A DNA stretch of 64,000 nucleotides. It comes from Pseudomonadota bacterium (GTDB lineage Bacteria; Pseudomonadota; Alphaproteobacteria; Rhizobiales; Devosiaceae). This document shows, piece after piece, positions 16,628-25,690 of the stretch. The notes under the pieces were generated by a model. It was not told the DNA's origin, did no database searches, and was given only the letters and a program-made list of their open reading frames with translations. The position numbers and the translations under genes were made by a program. The stretch's first letter is position 1. Each line of letters opens with the position of its first letter. The DNA is taken from positions 1 to 64,000 of the forward strand of contig JAEWBN010000020.1 in the NCBI GenBank assembly GCA_023391095.1, written 5' to 3'.

Positions 16628-17961
16628 CGCACGGTTGCTACTCCGAGTACACGGACGCTCCGGGCTGGTTGGGCTCGGTTCCCCGATCTTGGGACCACGC
16701 TCCTTTGTGGGCTGTCGCCACGTGCAACGATGAAGTGATTGCGGAAGACACAAACCCTGAGCACATAATCCAGTACGTGGAGATTTCCGGTGTGACGGCC
16801 GGGCAGGGCATCACGGAAGTCACTGATGTCGCTTTTGGTGAAGCCCCTTCTCGTGCTCGTCGGAAGGTTCGGGATGGCGATGTGCTGGTCTCAACCGTTC
16901 GCACCTACCTTCGCGCAATTGCCCCGATCAAGTCCCCACCAGTAAACATGATCGCGTCAACGGGCTTCGCGGTCCTGCGCGCCCGGGACATCAAAGCAGA
17001 ATACCTCAGCTATGCTGTGCAGGCGGAATATTTTATTTCGGAGGTCATCGCGCGCTCAGTCGGCGTGAGCTATCCCGCTATAAACGCCAGCGACCTGATG
17101 AACATCAGCGTACCTGTGCCGTCTCCAGCGGAGCAGACCGCCATCACCACCTTCCTCGAACGGGAGACGGGTAAGATCGATGCGTTGGTGGAAGAGCAGC
17201 GGCGACTGATCGACCTGCTCAAGGAAAAGCGCCAAGCCGTCATCTCCCACGCAGTCACTAAGGGCCTCGACCCGAATGCAAAGATAAAGCCTTCTGGGGT
17301 AGCGTGGCTGGGAGACGTGCCGGAGCATTGGGAGGTAAAGCGGCTTCGCTTCGTTGCTCGCCTCAACCCCTCCAAGTCAGAAATAGCTGATCGTGACCGC
17401 GAGGAAGAGGTTTCCTTCGTGCCGATGGATGCGGTGGGCGTGGACGGCTCATTACGCCTGAGCGAAGCCAGGTCCATCGCGTCAGTTGAGACGGGTTACA
17501 CCTATTTTCAGGATGGAGACGTGGCGATAGCCAAGATCACGCCATGCTTTGAAAATGGCAAAGGCGCGATCATGCAAGCTCTTCAAGGAGGAGTGGGGTT
17601 CGGAACAACGGAATTGATCGTTGTTCGACCCACAGCAAGGACCTCTGCCGAGTTCATCCATTGGATAGTCAGTTCGACCGAGTTCAGAAGACTTGGCGAG
17701 GGTTCGATGTACGGTGCTGGTGGTCAGAAGCGCGTTCCAGATGAGTTCGTACGGAACTTCTACGCGGCTTTCCCGCCTCTTGATGAACAGCGCAGCATCG
17801 CGAATTTCATAAGCGATACAATCGAACAAATAGGGGCGTTAGAAGATCAGGCAAATGCCGCGATCACGCTTCTATCAGAGCGTCGTAGCGCCCTCATCTC
17901 CGCTGCCATCACCGGCAAGATCGACGTGCGACAAGTCCACCTTGATGAGGTAGCTGCATGA
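16624..17961 (+). CDS. hsdS: Type I restriction-modification specificity subunit
   Basis: The 445-residue protein has two target-recognition domains. The first (1-160) ends with PVPSPAEQTAITTFLERETG and the second (about 215-380) with FPPLDEQRSIANFISDTI. The paired helices after each domain (IDALVEEQRRLIDLLKEKRQ and ALEDQANAAITLLSERRSAL) act as the molecular ruler. Each domain opens with a WLGSVP or WLGDVPEHWEVKRL type start. HsdS selects the DNA site for HsdM and HsdR; the site itself cannot be read from the sequence. ATGA overlaps link it to hsdM and to the Mrr-like gene. Confidence 0.95.
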   Translation: MTHGCYSEYTDAPGWLGSVPRSWDHAPLWAVATCNDEVIAEDTNPEHIIQYVEISGVTAGQGITEVTDVAFGEAPSRARRKVRDGDVLVSTVRTYLRAIAPIKSPPVNMIASTGFAVLRARDIKAEYLSYAVQAEYFISEVIARSVGVSYPAINASDLMNISVPVPSPAEQTAITTFLERETGKIDALVEEQRRLIDLLKEKRQAVISHAVTKGLDPNAKIKPSGVAWLGDVPEHWEVKRLRFVARLNPSKSEIADRDREEEVSFVPMDAVGVDGSLRLSEARSIASVETGYTYFQDGDVAIAKITPCFENGKGAIMQALQGGVGFGTTELIVVRPTARTSAEFIHWIVSSTEFRRLGEGSMYGAGGQKRVPDEFVRNFYAAFPPLDEQRSIANFISDTIEQIGALEDQANAAITLLSERRSALISAAITGKIDVRQVHLDEVAA

Positions 17962-19019
17962 CACGGCTCTGGCTCGTTCGGCTCGGCAAAAATGGTGAGT
18001 ACGAGACGGCAACCCTGCAGGACAACATGCTCCGCATCGGCTTTGGTCTGTCCGAGGACATCGCGCACCTTAAGGACCGCGAGGCCCTCATCGCGAAAAT
18101 GGCCGAGCTGTTCCCGAACGACAAGCCGAACCGTCACCGCAACTTCGCTGCCCAGATCAACCAGTTCATCAATGTGGCTGAAACTGGCGACTTGGTTGTA
18201 ACGCCCTTCAAGACTACCGGCACCATCGCCATTGGTCGTCTCTCTGGGCCGTATGCGACAGGACCGGACGGCGAGCCGACAAGACCAGTGCAGTGGATCA
18301 AAACTGATTTACCCCGTGACACCTTCAAGCAAGACCTGCTCTACAGCTTCGGTGCGTTTATGACCGTGTGCGAGATCAGCCGCAATGATGCCCTGCGTCG
18401 TATCCAGGCCGTGCTGGAGACCGGACAAGACCCCGGCGATGGGACTGTGCCATCGTCAACGAAGAGCCCTTTGGCCAAATCTTCCGCGACCGACGAGAGC
18501 ACCGAAGCTGCGGACCAGCCAATCAATCTGGAGCTACTGGCGCGGGACCAAATCGAGCGCCGGATAGCGTCAGTTTTTACCGGTCATGACTTCACTCGAC
18601 TGGTCGCAGCCATCCTTGAGGCACATGGGTATCAAACCCGAGTGTCCCCGCCCGGTGCAGATGGCGGGGCCGACATCGTGGCAGGCAGCGGTCCTTTGGG
18701 ACTAGCCAGCCCAAGCGTCGTGGTTCAAGTCAAGTCCGGCAGCATCGTGGTTGACGACCCCACCCTACAGTCGCTCCGGGGCAACGTCGCGGAGTTGAAG
18801 GCAGATCACGGCCTGATCGTTAGCTGGGGCGGTTTCAAGAGCTCGGTACGAACCCGGACCAACTTGAGGTCACTGCAGATCAGGTTTTGGGGACGACGAG
18901 AGCTGATCGACAACCTCCTCACCGTGTACGACCGCCTGCCAGAGGACATCCGCGCTGAACTACCATTGCGCCGGACCTGGACGCTGGTGCTGGACGATGA
19001 TGGCGAGGTAGACGCATGA
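17958..19019 (+). CDS. Mrr-like restriction endonuclease, inserted in the hsd operon
   Basis: The 353-residue protein overlaps hsdS and hsdR by four bases on each side. Residues 200-330 carry a PD-(D/E)xK nuclease of the Mrr type: FTRLVAAILEAHGYQTRVSP, Asp239 in GADGGADIV, then VVVQVKSG with Gln257 and Lys259. Residues 1-150 form a separate domain of unknown role (WLVRLGKNGEYETATLQDNM, RHRNFAAQINQFINVA), similar to the N-terminal part of other Mrr-like proteins. Mrr cuts modified or foreign DNA. The position between specificity and motor subunits suggests it acts together with the type I system or as a second barrier against methylated DNA. Confidence 0.85.
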   Translation: MTRLWLVRLGKNGEYETATLQDNMLRIGFGLSEDIAHLKDREALIAKMAELFPNDKPNRHRNFAAQINQFINVAETGDLVVTPFKTTGTIAIGRLSGPYATGPDGEPTRPVQWIKTDLPRDTFKQDLLYSFGAFMTVCEISRNDALRRIQAVLETGQDPGDGTVPSSTKSPLAKSSATDESTEAADQPINLELLARDQIERRIASVFTGHDFTRLVAAILEAHGYQTRVSPPGADGGADIVAGSGPLGLASPSVVVQVKSGSIVVDDPTLQSLRGNVAELKADHGLIVSWGGFKSSVRTRTNLRSLQIRFWGRRELIDNLLTVYDRLPEDIRAELPLRRTWTLVLDDDGEVDA

Positions 19020-22000
19020 CCCTTCACCGCGAGATCAGCTTCGAGACCGAGGTGTGCGGCCACTTGGCGGCCAACGGCTGGCTTTATGCCCAAGGCGATG
19101 CTTCTGGATACGACCGCGCCCGCGCTCTCTATCCCTCCGATCTTCTCGCCTGGGTCCAAGCCACTCAGCCACAAGCCTGGGCAACCCTCGTTAAGAACCA
19201 TGGGACCGCCGCCGAGCAGATGCTGCTCGACCGCGTGCGGAAGCAGCTCGATGAGCGCGGTTCGCTGGATGTGCTGCGGCATGGCGTCGAGCTAATCGGT
19301 CTGCGCGCGCCCCTCAGCCTTGCCCAGTTCAAGCCTGCGCTGGGCATGAACGGCGACATCCTGGCCCGCTATGCGGCCAACCGGCTCCGCGTGGTGCGCC
19401 AGGTGCGCTACTCGCAAGCGAATGAGAATTGCATCGACCTAGTCTTGTTCCTCAATGGCCTGCCAGTGGCCACGGTGGAGCTCAAGACCGACTTCACCCA
19501 GTCCGTTCAGGACGCTGTGGACCAGTATCGCTTTGATCGGCACCCGACCCCCAAGGGGCAGGCCCCAGAGCCGCTGCTGGCCTTCCCTGGGGGCGCGCTG
19601 GTGCACTTCGCGGTCAGCAATGCTGAAGTGATGATGACGACCAAGCTCATTGGTCCGCTCACCACCTTCCTGCCGTTCAACAAGGGCAATGCGGGCGGCA
19701 AGGGCAACCCGCCAAACCCGAGCGGCCACCCCACAGCCTACCTCTGGGAAGCGGTGTGGCAGCGCGATAGCTGGCTGGAAATCTTGGGTCGCTACACGGT
19801 TGGCGTGCGGGATGCCAAGAAGGCCCTGAGCGGCTACATCTTCCCGCGCTATCACCAGCTCGATGCCACCCGAAAGCTCCGGGCAGCGGTGCTCGCTGAA
19901 GGGGCAGGCGGTAAATATCTCATCCAACACTCAGCAGGTTCGGGCAAGACCAACTCCATCGCTTGGTCTGCCCATTTCCTGGCTGACCTGCATGACGATC
20001 AGGACAGTAAGGTCTTCGACAGCGTGCTTGTCGTGTCCGACCGCAACGTCATTGATAGCCAACTACAGGAAGCCATCTTCAGCTTCGAGCGCAATGCCGG
20101 GGTAGTGGCCACCATCAAGAGCGATGCTGGAGCCAAGAGCGGTCAGCTCGCCCAAGCGCTGGCTGATGGCAAGAAGATCGTCGTCTGCACCATCCAGACC
20201 TTCCCCTTCGCGCTGCAGGAGGTGCGGGACCTCACGGCGACGCAGGGCAAGCGCTTCGCTGTCATCGCGGACGAAGCGCACTCCAGCCAGACTGGCGCCA
20301 CCGCAGCCCAGCTCAAGGCGGTGCTGTCACCAGAGGAAATCGGGACCCTAGGGGATGGTGGTGAGGTTGGTGCCGAGGACATCATGGCAGCTCAGATGGC
20401 GGCTCGTGCTGCCGACAGCGGGGTGACTTACGTCGCCTTTACGGCCACGCCCAAGGGCAAGACGCTGGAGTTGTTCGGGCGGCGACCCGACCCAACCCAG
20501 CCCGCCAGCGCCACCAACCTGCCAGCGCCCTTCCACGTCTATTCCATGCGGCAGGCCATCGAAGAGGGCTTCATCCTCGACGTGCTGCAGAACTATACGC
20601 CCTACGGCTTGGCCTTCAAACTGGCCAACGGTGGCGAGGAGCTGGATGAAACGGAGGTTGAGCGCTCCGAGGCGGTCAAGACGCTGATGCGCTGGGTCCG
20701 GCTGCACCCCTACAACATTGCCCAGAAAGTCCAGATCGTCGTCGAGCACTACCGCGCCAACGTCCAGCCGCTGCTCGACGGCAGAGCCAAGGCAATGGTG
20801 GTGGTCGGCAGCCGTGTCGAGGCCGTCCGCTGGCAGCTGGCCATCCAGAAGTACATCAGCGAGCAAGGCTATGAGCTCGGAACGCTTGTCGCGTTCTCAG
20901 GCGATGTGACCGACCCCGAAAGCGGGCAAGAGCCGTTCACGGAGGCCAGCAAGGAATTGAACGCCGACCTCAAGGGACGAGACATCCGCGAGGCATTCAA
21001 GCTGCCAGATTACCACATCCTGCTGGTAGCTAACAAATTCCAGACCGGCTTCGACCAGCCGCTGCTCTGCGGCATGTACGTAGACAAGCGCCTCGCTGGC
21101 ATCCAGGCCGTCCAGACCCTGTCGCGGCTCAACCGGGCGCATCCCGGCAAGGACACCACCTTCGTCCTCGACTTCGTCAACAGCGGCGATGACATCCTCG
21201 CGGCCTTCAAGACCTACCACGAAACGGCGGAACTCGAGAACGTCACCGACCCGAACCTCGTCTTCAACCTCAGGGCCAAGCTCGACGCCCTGGGCTACTA
21301 CGACGACTACGAGGTTAACCGTGTGGTGACCGCCGAACTCAACCCAAATGCAAAGCAGGGCGACCTAGTGGCTGCCATCATGCCCGTGGCCGACCGCCTG
21401 CTGCGGAGCTACCGGGAGGCTCAGAAGCGGCTTGCCGATGCAACTGGACGCGAGGACAGGAAGGCGGCCAAGGACGCTCAGGACGAGCTGAACGCCCTAC
21501 TGCTGTTCCGCAACGACATGGGCGCTTACGTCCGGCTCTACACCTTCCTCTCCCAGATTTTCGACTACGGCAACACAGACATTGAAGCGCGCTCGATCTT
21601 CTTCCGCCGCCTTATTCCGCTGCTCGAGTTTGGTCGTCAGCGGGAGACTGTTGATACCTCCAAGATCGTCCTGACCCACCATAAGCTGTCCAGCATGGGC
21701 AAAAGGCCGCTCGTCCTGGATGGCTTCGGAGAGAAGCTGCAGGCCACTTATGATGTTGGCTCAGGCAGCGTGCAGGATAAAGAGAGGGCGCTCCTGGCCG
21801 AGATCATCGCCAAGGTGAACGACCTCTTCCAGGGTGATGTCTCCGACGATGACCAGCTCATCTACGTCAACAACGTCCTTAAGGGAAAGCTGCTGCAGTC
21901 CGAAACCCTCGCTCAGCAAGCGGCTAACAACACCAAGGAGCAGTTCTCGAACTCGCCTGACCTCGCCAAAGCCATCGTGGACGCCGTGATCGACGCCATG

Positions 22001-22141
22001 GATGCGCACCAGGCGATGAGCCAGCAGGCTCTCGGGTCGAAACGGGTTCAGGACGGTCTGAGGGATGTTCTCTTGGGTCCCGGGCAACTCTACGAGGCGC
22101 TGCGGACTAAGATGGGTAGAGACGGTGTGCGAGCGGATTGA
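19016..22141 (+). CDS. hsdR: Type I restriction enzyme, ATP-dependent motor/nuclease subunit
   Basis: The 1041-residue protein has the expected order. The PD-(D/E)xK nuclease is at 138-160 (Asp141 in CIDLVLFLNG and VELKTDF with Glu155, Lys157). Walker A is SAGSGKTNS (306-314), the DEAH box IADEAH (417-422), and motif III VAFTATPKGK follows at about 475. The second RecA-like domain includes LVANKFQTGFDQPLLC and TLSRLNRAHPGKDTTF. HsdR translocates DNA and cuts it when the recognition site is unmethylated. Length and motifs are normal, so the system appears complete. The gene ends 88 bases before the right attachment repeat. Confidence 0.96.
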   Translation: MTLHREISFETEVCGHLAANGWLYAQGDASGYDRARALYPSDLLAWVQATQPQAWATLVKNHGTAAEQMLLDRVRKQLDERGSLDVLRHGVELIGLRAPLSLAQFKPALGMNGDILARYAANRLRVVRQVRYSQANENCIDLVLFLNGLPVATVELKTDFTQSVQDAVDQYRFDRHPTPKGQAPEPLLAFPGGALVHFAVSNAEVMMTTKLIGPLTTFLPFNKGNAGGKGNPPNPSGHPTAYLWEAVWQRDSWLEILGRYTVGVRDAKKALSGYIFPRYHQLDATRKLRAAVLAEGAGGKYLIQHSAGSGKTNSIAWSAHFLADLHDDQDSKVFDSVLVVSDRNVIDSQLQEAIFSFERNAGVVATIKSDAGAKSGQLAQALADGKKIVVCTIQTFPFALQEVRDLTATQGKRFAVIADEAHSSQTGATAAQLKAVLSPEEIGTLGDGGEVGAEDIMAAQMAARAADSGVTYVAFTATPKGKTLELFGRRPDPTQPASATNLPAPFHVYSMRQAIEEGFILDVLQNYTPYGLAFKLANGGEELDETEVERSEAVKTLMRWVRLHPYNIAQKVQIVVEHYRANVQPLLDGRAKAMVVVGSRVEAVRWQLAIQKYISEQGYELGTLVAFSGDVTDPESGQEPFTEASKELNADLKGRDIREAFKLPDYHILLVANKFQTGFDQPLLCGMYVDKRLAGIQAVQTLSRLNRAHPGKDTTFVLDFVNSGDDILAAFKTYHETAELENVTDPNLVFNLRAKLDALGYYDDYEVNRVVTAELNPNAKQGDLVAAIMPVADRLLRSYREAQKRLADATGREDRKAAKDAQDELNALLLFRNDMGAYVRLYTFLSQIFDYGNTDIEARSIFFRRLIPLLEFGRQRETVDTSKIVLTHHKLSSMGKRPLVLDGFGEKLQATYDVGSGSVQDKERALLAEIIAKVNDLFQGDVSDDDQLIYVNNVLKGKLLQSETLAQQAANNTKEQFSNSPDLAKAIVDAVIDAMDAHQAMSQQALGSKRVQDGLRDVLLGPGQLYEALRTKMGRDGVRAD

Positions 22142-22229
22142 CTAAGGTGCTCACCATTGGTACTCAGCCCGCAGTTGGCGGCCTCTGAAACCCCAGCAAA
22201 TCCGGCATTTTCGTTGGCGGATAGCAGAA

Positions 22230-22252
22230 TTCAATCCTGTCCGGCAGCACCA
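22230..22252 (+). repeat. attR: second copy of the 23-bp tRNA-Thr core
   Basis: An exact copy of the last 23 bases of tRNA-Thr (10185-10207), including CCA, lies here without the rest of the tRNA. It marks the right end of the island. Confidence 0.9.
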
Positions 22253-22342
22253 GTTTCCTGATTGATCGGTTTTTCATTGGTTGCACCGCGCGGTGTATCC
22301 GCGTGCCTCTGGAGCGCAGGAAATGTCGTTGGGGACGGCGTT

Positions 22343-23377
22343 TCACGCCCGGGGCAGTGAGCCGCGGTGGATGATGGGCATGTCGATGAAGGTGGGGCCG
22401 CCGGTGGCGGGGCCGAGCAGGAGTTCGACGGCGCGTCGGCCCATGTCTTCGTGGGGCAGGCCGATCGTGGTGAGGCCTGGCCGCAGATATGAGGCAATCT
22501 CGTCATTGTCGAAGGAGACGATGGCGATGTCACCGGGAATGGACAGGCCGGCTTCCGCAATCGCCTGGTAGGCGCCGAAGGCCAGCCGGTCGTTGAGGCA
22601 GAGCAGGGCGCGCGGCTTGTGCGATTTGAGCAGCTTGCGCGTCATGTCGTAGCCCGGGCCGGGCTCCCAGTTCCAACTGCTGATTTCCGCACAGAAACCG
22701 AGCCCCGCTCCGCCCATGGCGTCGCGAATGCCCGCGAGGCGGCTGGATATGGCGTCGGAGCGGAAAAGTCCGGCTTCCTGCTCGGCGTTGTGGCCAAGCA
22801 GGGCAATGTCCTTCTCGATGCCGGCTTGCATAAGCAGGTCGACCGCGGCGCGGCCGCCGCGATATTCGTCCGGCAGGACCGAGGTGGGATAGCGGGCACT
22901 GGTGCCGTTGAGCATGACCACCGGCAGGTTGATGGGCATGTCGGGCAGAAAGACTTCCCGCGCGCGCATCGCAGCGAATATCAGGCCGTCCACCTGCCGG
23001 TCGAGCGCGGCTTCCACCGCCTGGATTTCGCGTGCCGGCTCCCCGCCCGTTTCCAGCACCAGCATAACGTGCTTTGCCGTCTCGGCGGCCGCCAGTGCGC
23101 CACGGATGAGGCCGCTGGCGAAGCGGGTGGTTGCGACATAGTCGGAGATAAAGGCGATTGATCGCGATTTGTCGGTGCGCAAGGCGCGGGCGGCAACATT
23201 GGGACGATAGCCCAGACTGGCCGCGGCGGCGTGGACCTTGGCATGGGCGTCGGCAGAAAGGCGCGTGTCCGGCCGGCCGGTCAAGATCATCGAGGCGGCC
23301 GTGGTCGACAGGCCAGCCAGCCGGGCCACATCCGCCAGTGTTACGCGCTTCTTGGCCAAGCCGGTCTGCTCCCTCAC
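22343..23377 (-). CDS. LacI-family transcriptional regulator
   Basis: The frame opens at a GTG (23377) and gives 344 residues; a TTG at 23359 with GGGAG nine bases upstream (338 residues) is at least as likely. The N-terminus VTLADVARLAGLSTTAASMI is the LacI helix-turn-helix, followed by the hinge NVAARALRTDKS and a periplasmic-binding-like sugar domain (SIAFISDYVATTRFASGLIRG to AVELLLGPATGG). It is divergent from the sugar operon. Two near-identical LacI-type palindromes, at 23451-23466 and 25634-25649, lie ahead of that operon's two parts, so it most likely represses them and is induced by the imported sugar. Confidence 0.93.
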   Translation of the reverse strand: MREQTGLAKKRVTLADVARLAGLSTTAASMILTGRPDTRLSADAHAKVHAAAASLGYRPNVAARALRTDKSRSIAFISDYVATTRFASGLIRGALAAAETAKHVMLVLETGGEPAREIQAVEAALDRQVDGLIFAAMRAREVFLPDMPINLPVVMLNGTSARYPTSVLPDEYRGGRAAVDLLMQAGIEKDIALLGHNAEQEAGLFRSDAISSRLAGIRDAMGGAGLGFCAEISSWNWEPGPGYDMTRKLLKSHKPRALLCLNDRLAFGAYQAIAEAGLSIPGDIAIVSFDNDEIASYLRPGLTTIGLPHEDMGRRAVELLLGPATGGPTFIDMPIIHRGSLPRA

Positions 23378-23422
23378 CCCGTGCCCCGCGGTTTACCCTT
23401 GGGATAATCATGCGCGGCTCGC

Positions 23423-23428
23423 TTGACA
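23423..23428 (+). promoter_or_regulatory. -35 box of the sugar operon promoter
   Basis: TTGACA matches the sigma-70 -35 consensus, 22 bases before the LacI-type operator. The -10 element is unclear and probably overlaps the operator. Confidence 0.35.
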
Positions 23429-23450
23429 ATGGTGGAGCCCTGTCGCATTT

Positions 23451-23466
23451 GCTAAATGGTTTTAGC
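23451..23466. promoter_or_regulatory. LacI-type operator 1
   Basis: GCTAAATGGTTTTAGC is a 16-bp palindrome with one mismatch and a central pair, between the divergent LacI gene and the glycosidase gene. It matches operator 2 (25634-25649) in 13 of 16 positions. Confidence 0.7.
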
Positions 23467-23477
23467 AGGGGGAGTGG

Positions 23478-24425
23478 ATGAGTTTCAACCGCGCCGATCA
23501 CTGGGTTTGGGATTTTTGGCTGGCCGATGACGGCACGCAGTTCCACCTCTTCTACCTGCATGCGCCAAAGTCATTGGGACACCCCGATCTGCGGCATCGC
23601 AATGCGCGCATCGGGCATGCGACCTCGACCGATCTGCGCAACTGGACCGACCACGGCCGGATCTTCGATGCGGGTGTTGAGGGGAGTTTCGATGGTTCGG
23701 CGACCTGGACCGGTTCGGTCGTGCGCGATCCATCGGGGTTCTGGCGCCTCTACTATACCGGTTCGCGGTTCTTATTCCCGGACAGTTCAGCCAATGTGGA
23801 AACCATTGGTCTGGCCACCTCGACCGACCTTTTCACCTGGGCCAAGCAGCCCGGACCGATCTGCGTGGCGGACGCTGCCCATTACGAAACGCTCGGGACA
23901 TCGAGCTGGCCGGAAGAGGCCTGGCGCGACCCCTGGGTATTCGAGGCCAACGGGCTTTGGCACATGCTGATCACGGCGCGCGGCAAGGAGGGTGTCGAGC
24001 CCGATCGCGGCGTCATGGGTTACGCCACCTCGTCCGATCTCGACACCTGGACGGTGCAGCCCGCATTGAGCGCGAGCGGTTCGGGCTTTGCGCATCTGGA
24101 AGTGTTCCAGGTCGTGGAGATCGATGGCCAGAACCATATCGTCTTCTGTTGCGACGCGGCCAAGCTCTGCGGCGTCCGCGCGGGCGAGATGGGCGGCATC
24201 TGGACCATGCCGGTCGGCGACATGCCGGGCGCGGTTGATTTCACCAAGGCGCGCCTGCTGGTCGACGAAAAACTTTATGCCGGCCGCGTGGTCATCGATC
24301 GCGAGGGTCGGGCCAACCTGATGGCCTTCAACAATGTCACGGCCGATGGCGCGTTCGTGGGCGGGGTATCCGATCCCATTCCGCTGGGCGTGGACGCCGA
24401 CAACTATCTGATTGTGCAGGCCTGA
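23478..24425 (+). CDS. GH32/GH68-like glycosidase (five-bladed propeller)
   Basis: The ATG follows GGGGGAG. The 315-residue protein has no signal peptide, so it acts in the cytoplasm. It shows the repeating blades of the furanosidase clan: IGHATSTDLRNWTDHG, WTGSVVRDPSGFWRLYYTG, IGLATSTDLFTWAK and GYATSSDLDTW. Candidate catalytic residues are Asp12 in VWDFWL (nucleophile), Asp151 in AWRDPW (transition-state stabiliser) and Glu208 in HLEVFQ (acid/base), all at clan-like spacing. It may cleave sucrose-like or other fructosides brought in by the ABC importer downstream. Exact family (32, 68 or 43) cannot be fixed without profile searches. Confidence 0.7.
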   Translation: MSFNRADHWVWDFWLADDGTQFHLFYLHAPKSLGHPDLRHRNARIGHATSTDLRNWTDHGRIFDAGVEGSFDGSATWTGSVVRDPSGFWRLYYTGSRFLFPDSSANVETIGLATSTDLFTWAKQPGPICVADAAHYETLGTSSWPEEAWRDPWVFEANGLWHMLITARGKEGVEPDRGVMGYATSSDLDTWTVQPALSASGSGFAHLEVFQVVEIDGQNHIVFCCDAAKLCGVRAGEMGGIWTMPVGDMPGAVDFTKARLLVDEKLYAGRVVIDREGRANLMAFNNVTADGAFVGGVSDPIPLGVDADNYLIVQA

Positions 24426-24426
24426 C

Positions 24427-25584
24427 ATGACCCCGACCATTCACGGAAAAGTCCAGCCTGGGTTCGAGCCTGTTGCGGCAGCATTCACCGCCGCTCTTGC
24501 CGACAGGCCGCAGATGGGCGCGGCGCTCCACATCTGCGTCGAAGGGGAGATGGTTGTTGATCTCTGGGGCGGCATTGCGGACGCCCGCGACGGCCGGCCA
24601 TGGGAAAAGGACACGCCGACCACGGTGTTTTCCTGCACCAAGGGGCTGGTTTCGCTGCTCGCGGCCCGGCTCGTGCAAGAGGGCAGGCTGGATTATGATG
24701 CGCCGGTCAGTCGCTATTGGCCCGAATTCGGCGCGGCGGGCAAAGAGGGCGTGACAGTCGGGCAGGCATTGTCTCATCAGGCAGGGCTTTCCGCGCCACG
24801 CGCCGATCTCAGCGAAGACGACATTGTCGATTGGGACCGCGTTGTCGCTATCCTGGCGGCGCAGGAGCCGCTGTGGCCGCTCGGAACAGGCTATCAATAT
24901 CACGCCCTGACCCATGGCTGGCTTGCCGGCGAAATCATCCGGCGTGTCACCGGGCTTTCGGTCGGCGGCTATTTCAAGGAACTCGTTACAGCGCCGCTGG
25001 GCGCTGATGCCTGGATAGGCCTGCCCGATGCGCTTGCCGACAAGCCGGCGCATATCCGGGTCAGCCCGCCCTTGATCGACCTCTGGGCTGAAGAAGCCAA
25101 GAAGCCGGAGCCCAACTGGCCCTACAAGGCCATGACCCTGGGCCGGGCGTTGCCCGTCGATCTCGTCAGCGAGACGGGTGGCTTCAACAAGCCGCGGATC
25201 CGCGCTGCCGAAATCCCCGGCGCGGGCGGCATTGCGACCGCAGAGGCGCTGGCCACGATATGGTCCGCAGCCGTCACGCCGACGCGGGGCGTGCGCCTGC
25301 TTGAGGATGCCACCATTGCCGGGGCGACGCGGGTGCAGAGCGCGGGGCAGCCGGTATTCGGCGGCGATCCTCCCTATTCACGCTGGGGCTTTGGCTTCCA
25401 GCTCGATTCCGAATCGCGGCGCTACCTGGGCGAGGGCTGCTTCGGACATGATGGGGCAGGCGGTCAGGTCGGCTTTGCCGATCCGCAGCGCCGTATCGGT
25501 TTCGGCTTTGTCACCAATTGGATGATGGGGCCGGAAGACCAGCGCGCAACCGAGATTATCTCGGCCCTGCGCTCTGTCGTTTAA
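24427..25584 (+). CDS. Serine hydrolase, beta-lactamase/EstB-like
   Basis: The ATG at 24427 comes one base after the glycosidase stop. The 385-residue protein has the SxxK active-site motif of class C beta-lactamases and EstB esterases: Ser69-Cys-Thr-Lys72 (VFSCTKGLVSLLA). Tyr156 or Tyr158 (GYQYHALTHGW) would be the catalytic base, and GHDGAGGQVGFADP replaces the KTG triad, as in esterases of this family. No signal peptide is present, so a cell-wall target is unlikely and a cytoplasmic ester substrate, for example acylated sugar, is more plausible. Co-transcription with the glycosidase supports that inference. Confidence 0.85.
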   Translation: MTPTIHGKVQPGFEPVAAAFTAALADRPQMGAALHICVEGEMVVDLWGGIADARDGRPWEKDTPTTVFSCTKGLVSLLAARLVQEGRLDYDAPVSRYWPEFGAAGKEGVTVGQALSHQAGLSAPRADLSEDDIVDWDRVVAILAAQEPLWPLGTGYQYHALTHGWLAGEIIRRVTGLSVGGYFKELVTAPLGADAWIGLPDALADKPAHIRVSPPLIDLWAEEAKKPEPNWPYKAMTLGRALPVDLVSETGGFNKPRIRAAEIPGAGGIATAEALATIWSAAVTPTRGVRLLEDATIAGATRVQSAGQPVFGGDPPYSRWGFGFQLDSESRRYLGEGCFGHDGAGGQVGFADPQRRIGFGFVTNWMMGPEDQRATEIISALRSVV

Positions 25585-25610
25585 CCTGTAACATGAGCAT
25601 CTTGGCCATA

Positions 25611-25649
25611 TTGACAGCGCCATGTGCTCATGCGCTAAATCCATTTAGC
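25611..25649 (+). promoter_or_regulatory. Promoter with LacI-type operator 2
   Basis: TTGACA (25611-25616) is a consensus -35 box. GCTAAATCCATTTAGC (25634-25649) is a perfect palindrome with 7-bp arms placed where the -10 box should be. Repressor binding here would block transcription of the ABC importer genes that follow. Confidence 0.7.
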
Positions 25650-25690
25650 AGACGGAAAAATCCACTGCAAATTACCCGGAGGAGGTAGTC

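Larger units (their letters stand above)
10208..22252. mobile_element. 12-kb integrated island in tRNA-Thr with type I restriction system
   Basis: The segment between the two 23-bp repeats is about 12.0 kb. It starts with an integrase directly after the tRNA and ends with hsdR 88 bases before the second repeat. The cargo is a ParB-like protein, a HEPN-like protein, a serine recombinase, a GNAT-like protein and hsdM-hsdS-mrr-hsdR. I see no phage structural, conjugation or replication genes, so it resembles a small satellite-like or defence island. Integration restored the complete tRNA on the left side. Confidence 0.9.

Noticed and set aside
22343..23561. Longer plus- and minus-strand frames across the LacI gene
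   Set aside because: Only the frame with the LacI helix-turn-helix and sugar domain has protein-like sequence.
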